NCBI RefSeq assembly: GCF_051020765.1 | Contig: NW_027469191.1 | Span: forward strand, 370,238 to 434,237 | DNA from: Lasioglossum baleicum | Lineage: Eukaryota > Arthropoda > Insecta > Hymenoptera > Halictidae | DNA length: 64,000 nt | Direction: 5' to 3' | Position numbers and translations under genes: made by a program | Shown: piece by piece, positions 22,747-35,312 of the stretch | Layout of the letters: each line of letters starts with the position of its first letter | How positions within the stretch are numbered: position 1 is the stretch's first letter | The notes under the pieces: model-generated | Database searches by the model: none | What the model was told of the DNA's origin: nothing | Seen by the model: only the letters and a program-made list of their open reading frames with translations

Positions 22747-24089
22747 TGTATCTAATATTCAGATGGGCAAAAATAAAAATGAAAAATGTTAACCGCCTTT
22801 TTAGAAGGAAGGAAACTTCATACTACCTTCATACCTACTGGAAGAAATGTGTACACGGGAAACTTTTAGAACTGTACTGACCCCGCGCCTCATAAAAACT
22901 TCGCGCAACCCGAAATACTCACAACGCACACTAACTAAAGTCTTCTTCACTTGCCGTCAACTCTAAACTCTCCGCAAACCTCATGTCGCTGTCTAAACTC
23001 TCAATGATCATACCCACTTACTAGGTCACACATTATATAGGAAGTGTCAGCTGGGTAGTATTCGTTTCATCAGAAATCACTGACTTCCCTCATTACGTGT
23101 CGGAGAGGCTGGTCAAAGATCGCATATCTCAAGCTCACACCTAGGCCCGCGATCGGCCAATGGAAACGGAATATTTCTGGAAAATCGCACAATGGTGCTC
23201 GGCCACTTAGCCCGGCAGTATATCTTTCCATGACGATCCTGGAAACAAAACTCTAGTGCGGAACCCCAGAGACCCTGTGTATGATACAAGTTGCCAGGGC
23301 GCCTGGAAGTCGTTAGTCGGTGATTCGACGAAATTGCCGCTCGCACTCAACATAATATAAGCATAAAACTTGCACTGCGTCCTAGATATATGTTCGTCGT
23401 GTACGACAATCGGTCGCAGTATTTCTCGAGTATTGTTGCGTTTGAAAGCGTCCTATTACTTTTGTTCTAAACTACTCCTGGTCCGAAACGCGAAAGCTAA
23501 TTCCCTACTTGACAGACATTGGGCTGTGGCACGGAGAACTTTGTAGACAATAGGCCAGGGGGAGGGCCACGTGCTCTACATTCGTGGAAGTTCCTCAGCG
23601 CGGGGTCATAAATATCGAGTGGCCTCACAAACGGAGAGTGCTCCGGTCACCGCGCTTGGGTGGCAATTTATTAATTTATATATATTACATGCCTGATGTA
23701 TAGGCACTTCACCTTGTAGGAGAGGGTTCTCTCTACGACCCCCTCGCGAGAGAGGACTTTTCCTCCCTCAAGATGTACAATACGAAGATCAAGGGAACGC
23801 CCTTGGACCCTAAATTCCAATAAGGGACGATTTCGCCTGTTTGGCAATCTCCACAGGTTTTCAAAACGCATCATGGAAAATCGTGGAGAAAGTATAAAAC
23901 TTCCATTACAGGGGCAAAAAGAAGTCTTCCAAACGTCGGGAAGTCAAAGTGATGGTTAGTTTCCTCCTAACATGCTAGTGGACATTAAGGCGCAAGCGTT
24001 GAGCAGTAAAATTTGGTGCCGCGCCCCCCATGGAGCGGACCACAAGTTGAAGCGCCGCCACACGGAACAGACACCGAATATCCGCGCTT
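22747..24089 (-). other. 5' region of the piggyBac-like element, ~1.3 kb, unassigned
   Basis: This lies between the transposase start and the right terminal repeat. It is too long for a typical piggyBac leader and is GC-richer than the coding half. I found no convincing protein homology in either strand (frames at 23113-23346, 23671-23874 and 23956-24153 are unrecognised). It may be an acquired host fragment, a nested insertion, or an element-specific long leader. I did not find a second target-site duplication inside it. Confidence 0.5.
23033..23039 (-). promoter_or_regulatory. Candidate TATA box for the transposase transcript
   Basis: On the reverse strand the sequence reads 'ctatataatg', about 290 bp upstream of the transposase ATG (22746). 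A start about 30 bp downstream (near 23005) would fall close to 'tgatcattgag', which only partly resembles an arthropod initiator. This is a guess from motif and position alone. Confidence 0.27.
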
Positions 24090-24100
24090 GCGTCATCGTG
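24090..24100 (-). repeat. Right terminal inverted repeat of the piggyBac-like element
   Basis: 'gcgtcatcgtg', the complement of 'cacgatgacgc', ends directly at the TTAA of 24101-24104. It matches the left terminal repeat with one mismatch. Confidence 0.88.
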
Positions 24101-25402
24101 TTAAGATTGAATCTGTGAATAAAGGCGTCTATTGCAAATACTGTTGAGGGCATTTGCTCCCGGGATACCTAGATTGACTCTCGGAATCACTGGATATGTA
24201 AAGCAATCGACTTCGCAGTTCGAAACTCAAAGATGGTGGTAACGATCTCAAACGGAACGACCATCAAACTTCTAATTCATACATGAAATTAATGCGCCCG
24301 TCACTGAAATGTATACTAATTTGCTTCCCTCAACACGATGATATAGTCTCGGAACAGCGGGTTAGCTTGTCAGATACTAAGGCCTTCGGTAAAACGTTCG
24401 ACCATATAGCAATATGGAACGTTTTACAACGTTTTCTCCTTGTACATTAATATTCGAGCCGTAAATTAATGAGTCTGCTGCTAATACTTTTCTGCGGATT
24501 TACTCTCGGAATACCAGGTTTGGCTCTGTGAATCTCAGAATAGGTGAAGCAATTGACATACGCTTTCGAATCTCAAATAGGGTGGTAACGTTCTCGAACG
24601 GCTAGGACCCTTTATCTTCTTATTCATAGCTGAAATTATGGTGCGTGAAACTACAATGTATACTAGTTTGTTTCCCTGAACGCGTAGTGATACTCACGAT
24701 ACAGCTAGTGAGGTTCGCGGAAAGTAATGCTCCTGGTATAAAGTTTGAATCCACACCAATAGGTAACCTTTTACATCAGTTTGTCTCTGTACATTACTAT
24801 TGCTAATATATAATATACAATACTATTGCTAATACCGTTCTACGGAATTCCTGGTTTGTCTCTACGAATCACAGGGTACGTGAGAGTATTGACTTCGTCG
24901 CACGAACCTCATGGATGGTGGTCACGTTCTTGGACGCTTTGCCTCTCGAATGCTGATATTTACACAGAAACATGTGGTGTCCCTTCGGCTAAAATGTTTC
25001 CGCATTTGTTTTCGCGAACATTCTCAAGACAGTTGCCGCAGATTGTTAGGTTTTCGGAGGGTAAGGTTTCCGGTAAAATGTTTGAACCTATACCAGTAGG
25101 TAACGTTCTATGATGGTTCGAATCTCTATATCACTATTTATACCGTAAATTAAGGTACTATTACAGTATACTATTAGCAGTACGACTCTAAAACTAGGTG
25201 CTAACGGTCTCGAACAGCATGGTTCTTAATTTTGCTATTCGTACGTGAAACTGAGGTGTCTGTCTGCTGAAATGTCTACTCATTTGTTTCCATGAAATTT
25301 AAGATAGACACTCGCTGCATCGGGATAAGTAGTCGGAAAGTAATGTATTGGTTAAAAATAATTACCTTATTTTAATTGATAACGATGAGCGGCGGTTTGA
25401 CT
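24101..25402 (+). repeat. 344 bp satellite tract, forward orientation
   Basis: About 3.8 monomers continuing the copy interrupted at 20829. Near 25150-25190 one monomer has lost roughly 90 bp ('ttacagtatactattagcag'). The tract ends at ~25402, where 'ggcggtttgact' joins reverse-orientation 'ccatgtatgacttacacga'; a homologous junction lies at ~63833. No gene is supported. Confidence 0.88.
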
Positions 25403-27037
25403 CCATGTATGACTTACACGACCGAGTGTCGAACCTTTCGAAAACGTTACTATATTCCGTAAAATCGAACGGCTTAGACAGTAGCTTTACCACTCGTGTG
25501 ATTCCGCGAGTCAAACCAGGTATTCCGAGAGTGAATTATCTGCACAGTATTGGCAATGGACGACATAAATCACGATTTCAATATTGAAATATTACTTTGC
25601 ACCGTTTGAGATCGTTACTTCTTGAAATGGACTCCCTCTTTTTACTGAATACGCCACCTTCGTAAAACATATCTCGCCGTATCGTGTGTCATGCTTCGTG
25701 GATACGGTAGAAAATTTGTAAACGTTTAAGCAGTCGGATACCTTATTTTCATCTATGAACAGAATAATTGGGAGTCAAACCGTTACAGAACGTTCCCACC
25801 TTCTTTGGGAGTTGAAGGGTTAAGTCTATAGATGCACCTACCATGTGATTCCGATAGTAAAATCTGGTATTCTGGCAGACGATCCGTTGTTCAGTATAGC
25901 CAATCCACACCTTAATTCACGGTATAAATATTAAAGCAGAAGTTCAATCCGTCGGAGCTAATTGCCAATCTATATGGAGCCATTCTTCTTACTGAATGCA
26001 TAACATTCCTACAAACTAACCCGCTGAAGCAAGTGTCTTGCTTAGTGTTCATGGAAACAAATTAGTAGACACTTTACCAGATGGACATTTTAAATGCATG
26101 TATCAATAGCAAGATGGATGGTCAAATCGTTCGAGAACGTTACCCCCTATTTTGACAATGGCATGGCTAAGCCAATAGCTTCATCGATAATATGATTCCA
26201 TGAGTCAGTTGAGACATTCCCGGAGTAAATTCGCTGCACAGTATTGGCAGTTGACCCCTAAATTCGAGGTATGAATATCAAACATGAGAGTCAATCCGTC
26301 GGAGGACAGAACCAATTCGTATTAAGTCATTCTTTTTACCGAATACCATACCTCCGGATCACCTGTGGCGCTGTATCGAGATAATAATTACGTGCCGTCG
26401 GAGAACATTTCCAATTAGTATAAAGTCATTCTTTTTAACCTATACAATATATTCCGAGAACGCAAGCCGCCGTAATCTATTGTCTTGTTCTGGGTTCATA
26501 GGATCGAATTTGTAGACATTTTATCAGACGAACGCGTTAATTTCATGTAGCAATAAGATTCTCCAGCTTCAAGCCGTTCGAGAACGTTACCAGCTTCATC
26601 GAGATTCCTACGTCTAAGTCAATTCCTGCACATATACTTGTGAATCAGAGAGTCAAGCCTGGCATTCCACGAGTAAACCCGCTATGTGGTATTGGCAATA
26701 GATACCTTAATTCACGATACCAATATTAAAGTACAGTGTCACACAGTTGTGCCACGTTACCTATTGCTATAGAGTCTAACGGTTCACCGAAGGCCTTACC
26801 TTCCGAGAAGCAGACCCGCTGTTTCGAGAGTTTGACTTCGGGACCAGAGAAGCAAATTAGTATACATTTTAGTGACGTGCGCCATTACATCATGAATGAA
26901 TTAGAAGATCGATTGTCAAACCATTCGAGATCGTTATTACCTTCTTTGAAAGTCGCACGTTTAAGTCAATTGCAGCACCTATCCCTTGATTACGAGAGGC
27001 AATTCAGGCATTCCAGGAGTAAATGCGCTGAACGGTA
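25403..27037 (-). repeat. 344 bp satellite tract, reverse orientation
   Basis: About 4.8 reverse monomers between the ~25402 and ~27038 strand switches. Copies at 25640-25750 and 26010-26120 belong to the subfamily with 'gcaagtgtcttgcttagtgtt'-like central sequence. No gene is supported. Confidence 0.87.
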
Positions 27038-27905
27038 CATGTTTACCGGTTGGTCTCAAACGGTTTGACGCTTTACTTTTCTATTCAAACCGTGAATTAG
27101 AGTGTCTATTGGCAGTACTGTTCAGCGTATTTGCTCCAGGAATACCTGGTTTGACTATCTGAATCCCTGGACTGGTAAAGCTACTGAGTTAGCAGTTCGA
27201 ATCTCAGAGAAGGCGGTAACTTTCTCGAATGGTTTGACGCTCTATCCGCTTATTCATAATGAAATGAAGGATCCCGTCACTGAACTGAATACTAATTTCT
27301 ATCTCTGATCCGAAGTTGCACTCTCGATACAGCCTGTTATTTATGGAAGGTATGGTCTTCGGTAAAGCGTCTGACTATATAGCAATTTGTAACGATCTCA
27401 AAGGGTTTGACACTCTATTTTAATGTGAAAACTGTTAAATAAAGTGTCTATTACGAAAACTCTTCACCGGGCTTACTCTCGGAATACCTCGTTTGGCTCA
27501 CGGAACCCCATGATACGTGAAGATATTGACGCAGCCATTCGTATCTCACACAAGCTGGCAATGTTATTGGGCGGTTTGGCCCTCAATCATCCACTTCATA
27601 CACGAAATTAAGGTGCCCTTCACTGCCATGTTTATTAATTTGTATCCCTAATCACGTAGCTATACTCTTGATACGGCAGGTTAGCATGACGGATGGTAGG
27701 GTATTCGGTAAAATGACTGACTGTATGCAAATTGGTAATGTTCTCCAACGCTTTGACTCATTACATTAACATTCATGCCCTGAATCAAGGTGTCAATTGC
27801 GAATAGTACAGAGCGAATTTACCCCAGCATTACCTGGTATGTCTCTCGGAAGCACAGGATATGTGAAGCTATTCACTTATCTGTTCGATTATCATAGAAG
27901 GTGGT
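26950..27905. repeat. Duplicated block, copy 1 (paired with ~40600-41505)
   Basis: From before the reverse-to-forward junction at ~27038 to about 27905, this stretch matches ~40600-41505 at an offset of 13,650 bp. Between ~27061 and ~27493 the two are nearly identical by eye. Beyond that similarity falls to a clearly lower level but remains above that between random monomers. The second copy lacks about 46 bp relative to this one (removed between 'ggtaaaat' and 'acattaacattc' near 41370), so the offset becomes ~13,604. Confidence 0.88.
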
Positions 27906-30900
27906 AACATTCTCGAAAGGTTTGACCCTCGATCTTCTAATTCTTGCACGAAATTAAGTTGCGCCGCGCTCAAGTGCATACTAATTTGTTTCTCTTAACA
28001 TGAAGTCATCCTCTCGATACAGCGGCCAAGCTTCTCGGGAGGTGAGGCCTTCGCTATAAAGTTTGACTCCATATAAATATGTTACGTCCTACAATGGTTT
28101 GACTCTGGACATCAATATTTATACCATGAAATAGGGTGCACGATGCCAATACTGTACAGCGTGTGTACTCCTGGAATTCTTGCCTTGACTTTAGGAATCA
28201 CGTATCAGGTGAACCTATTGACTTAGCCGTTCGGCACTCAAACACAGAGGTAACGTCGTCGGACAGTGTAACCCTCGATCTAATTATTCATACATGAAAC
28301 TAAGCTGCCCCTGACAAAATTGGGTATAAATTTGCGTCTCTTAACACGAAGTTATACTCTCGATACAGCTTGTTATATTCTCGAAAGGTAAGGTATATGA
28401 TAAAGTGTATGACGATATACCAATTGTTATCGTTCTCAAACGGCATGACGCTCTGCATCAATATGCAACCCGAGAATTAAGGTGTATATTGCCAATACTG
28501 TGCAGCGCAGTTGCACCCGGAATATTGCGTTGACTTTCAGAATCACAGGATAGGTGAAGCTATAGGCGTAGCTATGCGAATCTCAAAGAAGCAGGTTACG
28601 TTCTCCAACGGTTTGATGCCCGATCTTCTATGTCATACATGAAATTAATCGGCTCGTCATTATAGTGTATTCCAATGTCTTTCTCTGAACACGAAGCTAT
28701 GATCTCGATACAGCGGGATAGGTTCTCGGTGGGTAAGGCTTTCGGTAAAGGTTTGCATCTTTACCAGTGGGTTCCGATACACAATAGGTTGAGGTTCTGC
28801 ATTAGTATCCATTCCGTGAATTAAGGCGACTATTGCCAGTTGTGCACAGCGGATTGGCACTCTGAATACCTGGTATTACTATCGGAATAGCAGGATAGGT
28901 GAAGTTGCTAACTAAGCCTTTCGACTCTTGACGAAGGTGAGACCGTTCTTGAATGGTTTGACTCTCGACTATTCTATTGACAAATGAAATTAAGGTGACC
29001 GTCACTATAGTGTCTACTAATTTGTATCTCTGATCACGAAGTTGTACTCTCGATATGGAGGGATATATTCCCGGAAGGTAATGACTTGGGTAAAAAGAGC
29101 TACTCAATACAAATTGATAATGGAAGCCGACAGCATGACACTCTACAATATTATTTATACCCTGAATTATGGTGCCAATTGCCTACATAATTCAGTGGAT
29201 ATACTACAGCAATTACTTGTTGAACTGTCGGAACCACAGGACGGGTGAGAAGCTATTGCCTCAACTATGCGACTCTCAATGAAAGTGGTAACGTTTTCGA
29301 AGGATGTATCATTCGATCTTCCCATTCGTAGATCAAGCTAAGATCTCTGTCACTAAAATGTACAATAATTTGATTCTCTGAACACACCGTAATACCATCT
29401 ATACAGCGGTATGTGCTTTCTAAGGGTATGGACTTCAGAAAACGTTTGACTTTATACTAATTGGTATCGTTCTTAGATGATTTGACGCTCTACTTTGACA
29501 TTCATACCGGGAATTAATGTTACTGTTATCAATACTGTTCAGCGTATTTGCTCCAGGAATATCTGGTCTGAGCTCAGAATCGCAGGGTAGGTGAAGCTAT
29601 TGACTGTGCAGTTCGAATCTCAAAGATGGGGATAATGTTCTCGAACTGTTTGCCCTCGATCTTCTAATATATACATGAAATTAAGATGGCCGCCACTAAA
29701 ATGTATACTAATGTGTTTCTCTGATGACGAAGATTACTTTCGATACGGCGGGTTGGGTTCTCGGAAAGTAACGCTTTCTGTAAAATGTTGGAATCTACAA
29801 CAATGGGTAATTGTCCACAACGGCTCCACGGCCTGCGTTAATATTCATACCGTGAATTATGGTGTCTATTGACAATACGCTTCAACGGATTTACTCCCAG
29901 ATTGCCAGGTTTGACTTTCGGAATCACAGGATAGGTCATGCAATTAACGTAGCTGTGCGACTTTCAACGAAGGTGGTGGCGATCTAGACTAATTTGTTTC
30001 GCTGAACCCGAAGTTATACACACGATACGGCAGGATATGTTCTCGGAAGAGGAAAGTATCCGGTAAATCGTATGACGTTGAACCAATTGGTAACGATCGC
30101 AAACAGTTTACTATACAAGCCCTTAATTAAAGCGTCTAATACTAATACTGTACGTCAGACTTACTCCAGAAATACCTCAATTGACGGTCGGAATCATAGG
30201 ATAGGTGCAACTATTGACTTAGCCGTATGATACACAAAGACGGTGGTAACGTCCTGGAACGGTTTCGACCCGCGATTTTCCATTTCATACATGAAGTTAA
30301 GGCATTCTTCTCTATGATGCATACTATATTGCTTCTCTGAGCACGAAGTTATGCCCTGGATACAGCTTGATAGCTTTTCCGATGATAAGGTGTTCAGTAC
30401 AAATTTCGACTATATACCAGTAGGTAACCTTCTACATCGGTTTGACTCTGTACTTTAGAATTTGAGCTGTGAATTAAGGTGTCCATTGCCATTACTATAC
30501 TGCAGATAGACTCGCGAAATTCTTGGTCTGTCTCTCGGAACAACAGGGTTGGTGAAGCTATTGACTTAGCAGTTCGACTCTAAATAAAGATGCTAACGTT
30601 GTCGAAGTGTCTGACACCTGATCTTGTTATTCATACATGAAACTGAGGCGTCTGTCTTCTAAAGTTCATTTGCTTCAGCGAACACAAATCTAGGCACTCG
30701 CTACAACGAGTTGGGTTCTCGGAAGGTAAGGCGTTGTGTAAAAAGTATTACTTTATTTTAGTTGATAATGTTCTCCGGCGGTTGGACAGTGTGCCATAAT
30801 ATATATACCGTGAATTATGGCGTGTGTGGCCAATACTCTGCAGAGTATGTACTCCCGGAATATGTGGTTTGACTCTCCGTATCATAGGATAGGTGAAGCT

Positions 30901-33822
30901 ATTAACATAGCCGTTCGACGTCCAAAAATGGTGGTATCGTTCTCACACTAGATCTTCTGTTTTATAAATGAAATTACGGTGACCGTCGCTAAAATGTAAA
31001 TTAAATTGTTCGTCTGAATACGTTGTTATACCCCGATACAACGGATCAGACTTTCGGTGGGTCAGATCATCATTAAGACGTTTGTCTTTATAACAATTGA
31101 AAGCGTTCTCTGACGGTTTCTCGCTCGACTGTAGTCTTCAAACCGTGAAGGAAGTCGTCCATTGCCAGTAGCACTCTGGGTATTTACATCCGGAATATCT
31201 GCTTTGGCTATCTGAATCATAGGTAGGGAGAAGCCATAGTCATGGCCGCTCGACCCTGATAGATGGTGATTACGTTCTCACTGCTTCACACACGACCTTC
31301 TATTCCATATATGAAGTTATGATGTCCGACACTGAAATGAGTAGTAACTTTTTTCTCTCAACACAAAGTTATTCCCTCGGTGAAGCGGGTGAGGTTCGCG
31401 GACGGTAAGGTCTTCGGTAAATCGATGGACTTTATAGCAATCGGTATCGTTCTCACATGGTGTGATGCTCTAATTGAATAATCAATGCTTGTATTATGGT
31501 GTCTGTTACCAACACTCTTCAGCGGATTTGCTCTCGGGTACCTGATTTGTCACTCGCAATCACAGGGTAGGTGAAACTATTGACGTAACCCATTGATTCT
31601 CAAAGAAAGTGGTTAAGTTCGCGAACGGCTTGACTCTCGATCTTCTAATTCATAAATGTAGTGACGGAGCCCGTCGTTAAAATGTGCTGTAATTTTTTCC
31701 ATTGCATACTATGATATCTTCTCGCTCCAGCGTTTAGGTTTCGCGGAAGGTAAGGTATTCGGTAAGAGAATTGACATAATACGAATTGGAAATGAATGCC
31801 GATGGTTTGACACTCTACTTTAATATTCATACATGTAATTAGGGTGTCTACTGCCAATACCCTTCTGCAGATTTACTCCTGGAATATCTGGTTGAGCTCT
31901 GGGAATCACTGGGTGCGTAAAGATATTGACATCGCCGTTCGATTCACGAAGAAGTTGGTAGCGTTCTCGAACGATTTGACTCATGATTACTCCATTCATG
32001 CATAAAAACAAGGTTTCCGCCTGCTAAAATGTCGACAAATTTGTTTCGTGAGAACTATGCATGACACTCGCTACAGCGGGTCAGCATCTCAGACGGTATG
32101 GCCTTCTGTTAAAGGTTTGACTCCATACGAATAGGTGTCGTTCCGCAACCTGTTGGCGATTCGCTTTAATATTCATGCAGTGAATTACGTTCTCCATTGC
32201 CAATAATTTTCAGCGTATTTACGACCGCAATACGTGGCTTGACTCTAGGAATCATTTGATAGGTGGAGCCATTGACTCTAGCGTTCGATTCTCATCTATG
32301 GTGGTGACGCTCTCGACCGGTTTTACCCTCGATATTCTAATTTATACATGAAATAACAGTGCCCGTCACCTATAATGCATAGTAATTTGTTCCTCAAAAC
32401 TCGATGTTATACTCTCAACACAGCGGATTGGATATTCACAGCGTAAGGTCTTCAGTAAAACGTTTGACTTTATACCAATTGGCGACATTCTCAAATGGAG
32501 TGACGCACCACTTCGATATTAAAACTGTGAATTAAGGTGTCTAATACCATCAATGTTCTTCGGATGTACACCCGGAACACCAGGTTTGACACTCGAAAAC
32601 GTAGGATAGGTGATGCTAATAACTAAGATGTTCGACTTTCACCGAAGGTGGCATCGATCTCGAACACCTTGAATCTCGATATCGTAATTCATACATGAAT
32701 TTGGGGTGCCGTCACTAAATTGTATACCAGTTCGTACCTCGGAACGCAGAGATATGCTCCCGATAGAGCGGGTCTATTTTTCGGATGGTAAGGAGTTCTG
32801 TACGACATGTAACCCTATATGAACATGTAATGTTCTACAACGGCATGACGACCTGCTATAATATTGCAACCGTGAATTGAGGCTGCCTAGTGCCAATACT
32901 GTTCAGCGAATTTACTTCTGGAGTAGCTTGTGCGGCTTTCGGAATCACAGGGCACGTGAAGATATTGACTTAGCTACGCGACTCGCAAAATTGGTGGGTA
33001 TTGGTGTTCAGTGGCCTTCCTCCCGATCTCCTTATTCGTACCTGAAATTAACGCGCATATCACGAAAAGGTAAAGTATTGTGATTTCCTGCGCAGAAAGT
33101 TATACTCTCGATGCGGCGTGTTTTTTCGCGGTAGGTATGGCTTTTAACATGAAGTTTGACTCTATACCAATGGGTAAAGTTCTACACGTGTTGGCGCACT
33201 ACCTTAACATTCATACCGTGAATTAAGATCTCCATTGCCAATGGTGTACAGTTTGTTGACTCTCGATATGCCTGGTTTTACTATCGGAATTGCAGGATAG
33301 ATGAAGCTACTGACTTAGCAGATCGTCTCTCACAGAAGATGGCAACGTTCTCGAATGGTTTGACCCTCGAACTTCCAATTCAGGCACGAATTATGGTCGT
33401 CGTCTGTAAATGTATACTAGTCCGTGCCTCTGAACACGGTGTTATACTCGGATAGAGTGGGTTAGTTTTTCGGAGGGTAGGCCATTCTGAATGGATTTTG
33501 ATCCCACACGTATAGGTAATGTTCTACAACGGCTTTATGGCCAGCTTTAATATTCAAACGTGAATTATGGTGTCTCTGGCCAAGACTGTTCAGTGGATTA
33601 ATTCCCAGAATACGTGGATTGACCGTCGTTATCAAAGGATACCTGTCGCTATTGACAATGATGTCAGACTCTCAAAGACGGTGATATTGTTCTCAAATGG
33701 ATTGACTCGCGATCTCGTTATGTATACATGAATATAATGTGCCCCTCTGCTAAAATGTGTACTGATGTGATAACGTGAAAACGGAGCGAGACCATCGCTA
33801 TAGCGGATTGGGTTCTCGGTCA
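27038..33822 (+). repeat. 344 bp satellite tract, forward orientation
   Basis: About 20 forward monomers up to the 528 bp insertion. A copy near 29983 has lost roughly 100 bp ('gtggcgatctagactaattt'), and one near 30950 a shorter piece. Subfamily copies with 'tgtctgtcttctaaa'-like central sequence occur near 30650, 32020 and 33740. No gene is supported. Confidence 0.9.
33810..33822. repeat. Left target-site duplication of the 528 bp insertion
   Basis: 'gggttctcggtca' is repeated exactly at 34351-34363. The satellite reads in register across the two after removal of the insert ('gcggattgggttctcgg' followed by 'gagatactgggtaaaaagaa'). Confidence 0.9.
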
Positions 33823-34350
33823 ACGTGTGTCGCAGATTTTTCGTGCCATTCCTGCCACTAGGCCTTGATCCACACGGCACCCATGGGCGCGGGATTGGGA
33901 TACGTCCAATCATCGCAGTGCGCACTTACCAATTAGCTCGTAGACTGCAAGCCCTACGCGCCAATCTTGGTTTGACCGGCACCTTTCAAAATCCGTACTG
34001 ATTCTGCAGGCCAGTGCCCAAGCAGATACCACGCAGCTGAGCGTGAAGGGTCGCACCGTCCGAAAACGGGCCCCCCTAACCCGATATGGGCTTACCACTA
34101 CCCCCTCGAGGCCAAACCAAGCAATCGGTGGTGGGCGGACCGAAGCCACCCCCCCCCCCGTGCTAGCACCCGTTTCCGCGGTACCAGTGTATGCAGGGCC
34201 GTACTGGTCATACCCAGCGTAAAGAATCCTTGCTTCCTGAACGAGGTGCTTGCGCACCTCGGCCTACGTTCGGCCGACTCGGACAGCGTGTGCTCGTCAT
34301 GCCCATACTATAGTGGGACCAGAAGGCCCACCGTAGCCCCTGCGGGGGTG
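33823..34350. mobile_element. Unclassified 528 bp GC-rich insertion
   Basis: A 528 bp foreign segment interrupts one satellite monomer and is flanked by a perfect 13 bp duplication, a length typical of target-primed (LINE/SINE-type) insertion. I see no poly(A) tail, terminal inverted repeats, tRNA-type A/B boxes or recognised coding domain. A reverse-strand frame of 115 codons (34257-33910) is open but unrecognised. It contains a run of 11 C (34149-34159) and a perfect 8 bp hairpin at 34242-34261 whose loop reads GCAA on the reverse strand. Just next to it, 'cggcc' and 'ggccg' also pair on the reverse strand. It could be a SINE, a fragment of a larger non-LTR element, or another non-autonomous element. 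Confidence 0.72.
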
Positions 34351-35312
34351 GGGTTCTCGGTCAGTGAGATACTGGGTAAAAAGAATGTCCTTATATCAAT
34401 TGATTGTGTTCTCCGCCTGTTTGACTCACTTCATTGATGTCCCTGCCACATTGAAGGTACGTATCGTCATTACTGTTCAGAGGATTTAATGCCGGTATAC
34501 CAGGTTTTACACTTGGTATCACAGGATACGTTTATCTGTCGGCATAGCTGTGCGTATTTCTGGGAGGCTGGTAACGATCGCCAACGTCCTGACTCTCGAT
34601 TTTACTACTCAGACATGATTATAAGGTGTCACTCCGCCGAAATGTCTACTGGTATCTTTTTGCGTGATAAATCAGCATGCCGCCTCCTACAGCGAGTTTG
34701 TTCTCGGAAATCAAGCTATTGGATATCAAGAATGACTTTATTCAATTGATAATGTTCTCCGACACATTGACTCCGCCTTAATTCTCATAACAGGAATAAG
34801 AGTGTCCACTGCAATGCTCTACAGCGGATTGAATCTCGGCATACGTGGTTTGACCATCGGTACGACAGGGAGGTGAAGCAACAGACTTAGCTGTTCGTCA
34901 CTCAGAGGAGGTTACAATGATAAAGAGCGGCATGACCTTCGATCATCTATATCATGCATGATGTTAAGGGGCCCATCACTGAAATGAATACTATCGTCCT
35001 TCTCTGAACACGAAGATACACTCTTGAAACGGCATGTTAGCTTCACCGAACTTAAGTCTATCGGTAACGTGTATGACTTTATACCAATTGGAAACTCTCT
35101 AGAACAGGTTGACCCTCTACTTAATATTCAATCCGTAAAGTAACGTGTAAATTGCCCAGAAGTTTCAGCGGATTCACTCCGGAATACCTGGTTTGACTTG
35201 CGGAACGGCAAGATCGTGTTAACTTATTGACAACGCTGTTCGTCCCTCGCAGAAGGTGCCAACGTTCCGAGCGGTTTGACTCTGTTCATTAATATTTATA
35301 CGGTGAGTTAAG
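34351..35312 (+). repeat. 344 bp satellite tract, forward orientation
   Basis: About 2.8 forward monomers resuming at the right copy of the 13 bp duplication (34351-34363) and ending at a strand switch at ~35312 ('tatacggtgagttaag' then reverse sequence). No gene is supported. Confidence 0.87.

Larger units (their letters stand above)
20830..24100 (-). mobile_element. piggyBac-superfamily DNA transposon, 3,271 bp, non-autonomous by decay
   Basis: The element is bounded by TTAA on both sides. It has terminal inverted repeats of 11 bp with one mismatch: 'cacgttgacgc' at the left and 'cacgatgacgc' as complement of the right end (24090-24100). It encodes a reverse-strand piggyBac-type transposase broken over several frames (22746 down to about 21130). 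Internal parts are ~43 bp subterminal repeats at the left, an AT-rich stretch (20945-21130), the transposase remnant, and about 1.3 kb upstream of it that I cannot assign. The ends begin with CAC rather than the CCC of classical lepidopteran piggyBac. Confidence 0.93.

Noticed and set aside
33823..34350. tRNA-derived SINE or HDV-like ribozyme
   Set aside because: No A or B box could be identified. Hairpins are present, but I could not assemble the nested pairing expected for an HDV-like ribozyme.
34351..34363. Reading the 13 bp repeat as satellite periodicity rather than a target-site duplication
   Set aside because: The two copies flank foreign DNA exactly, and the monomer reads through once when the insert and one copy are removed.
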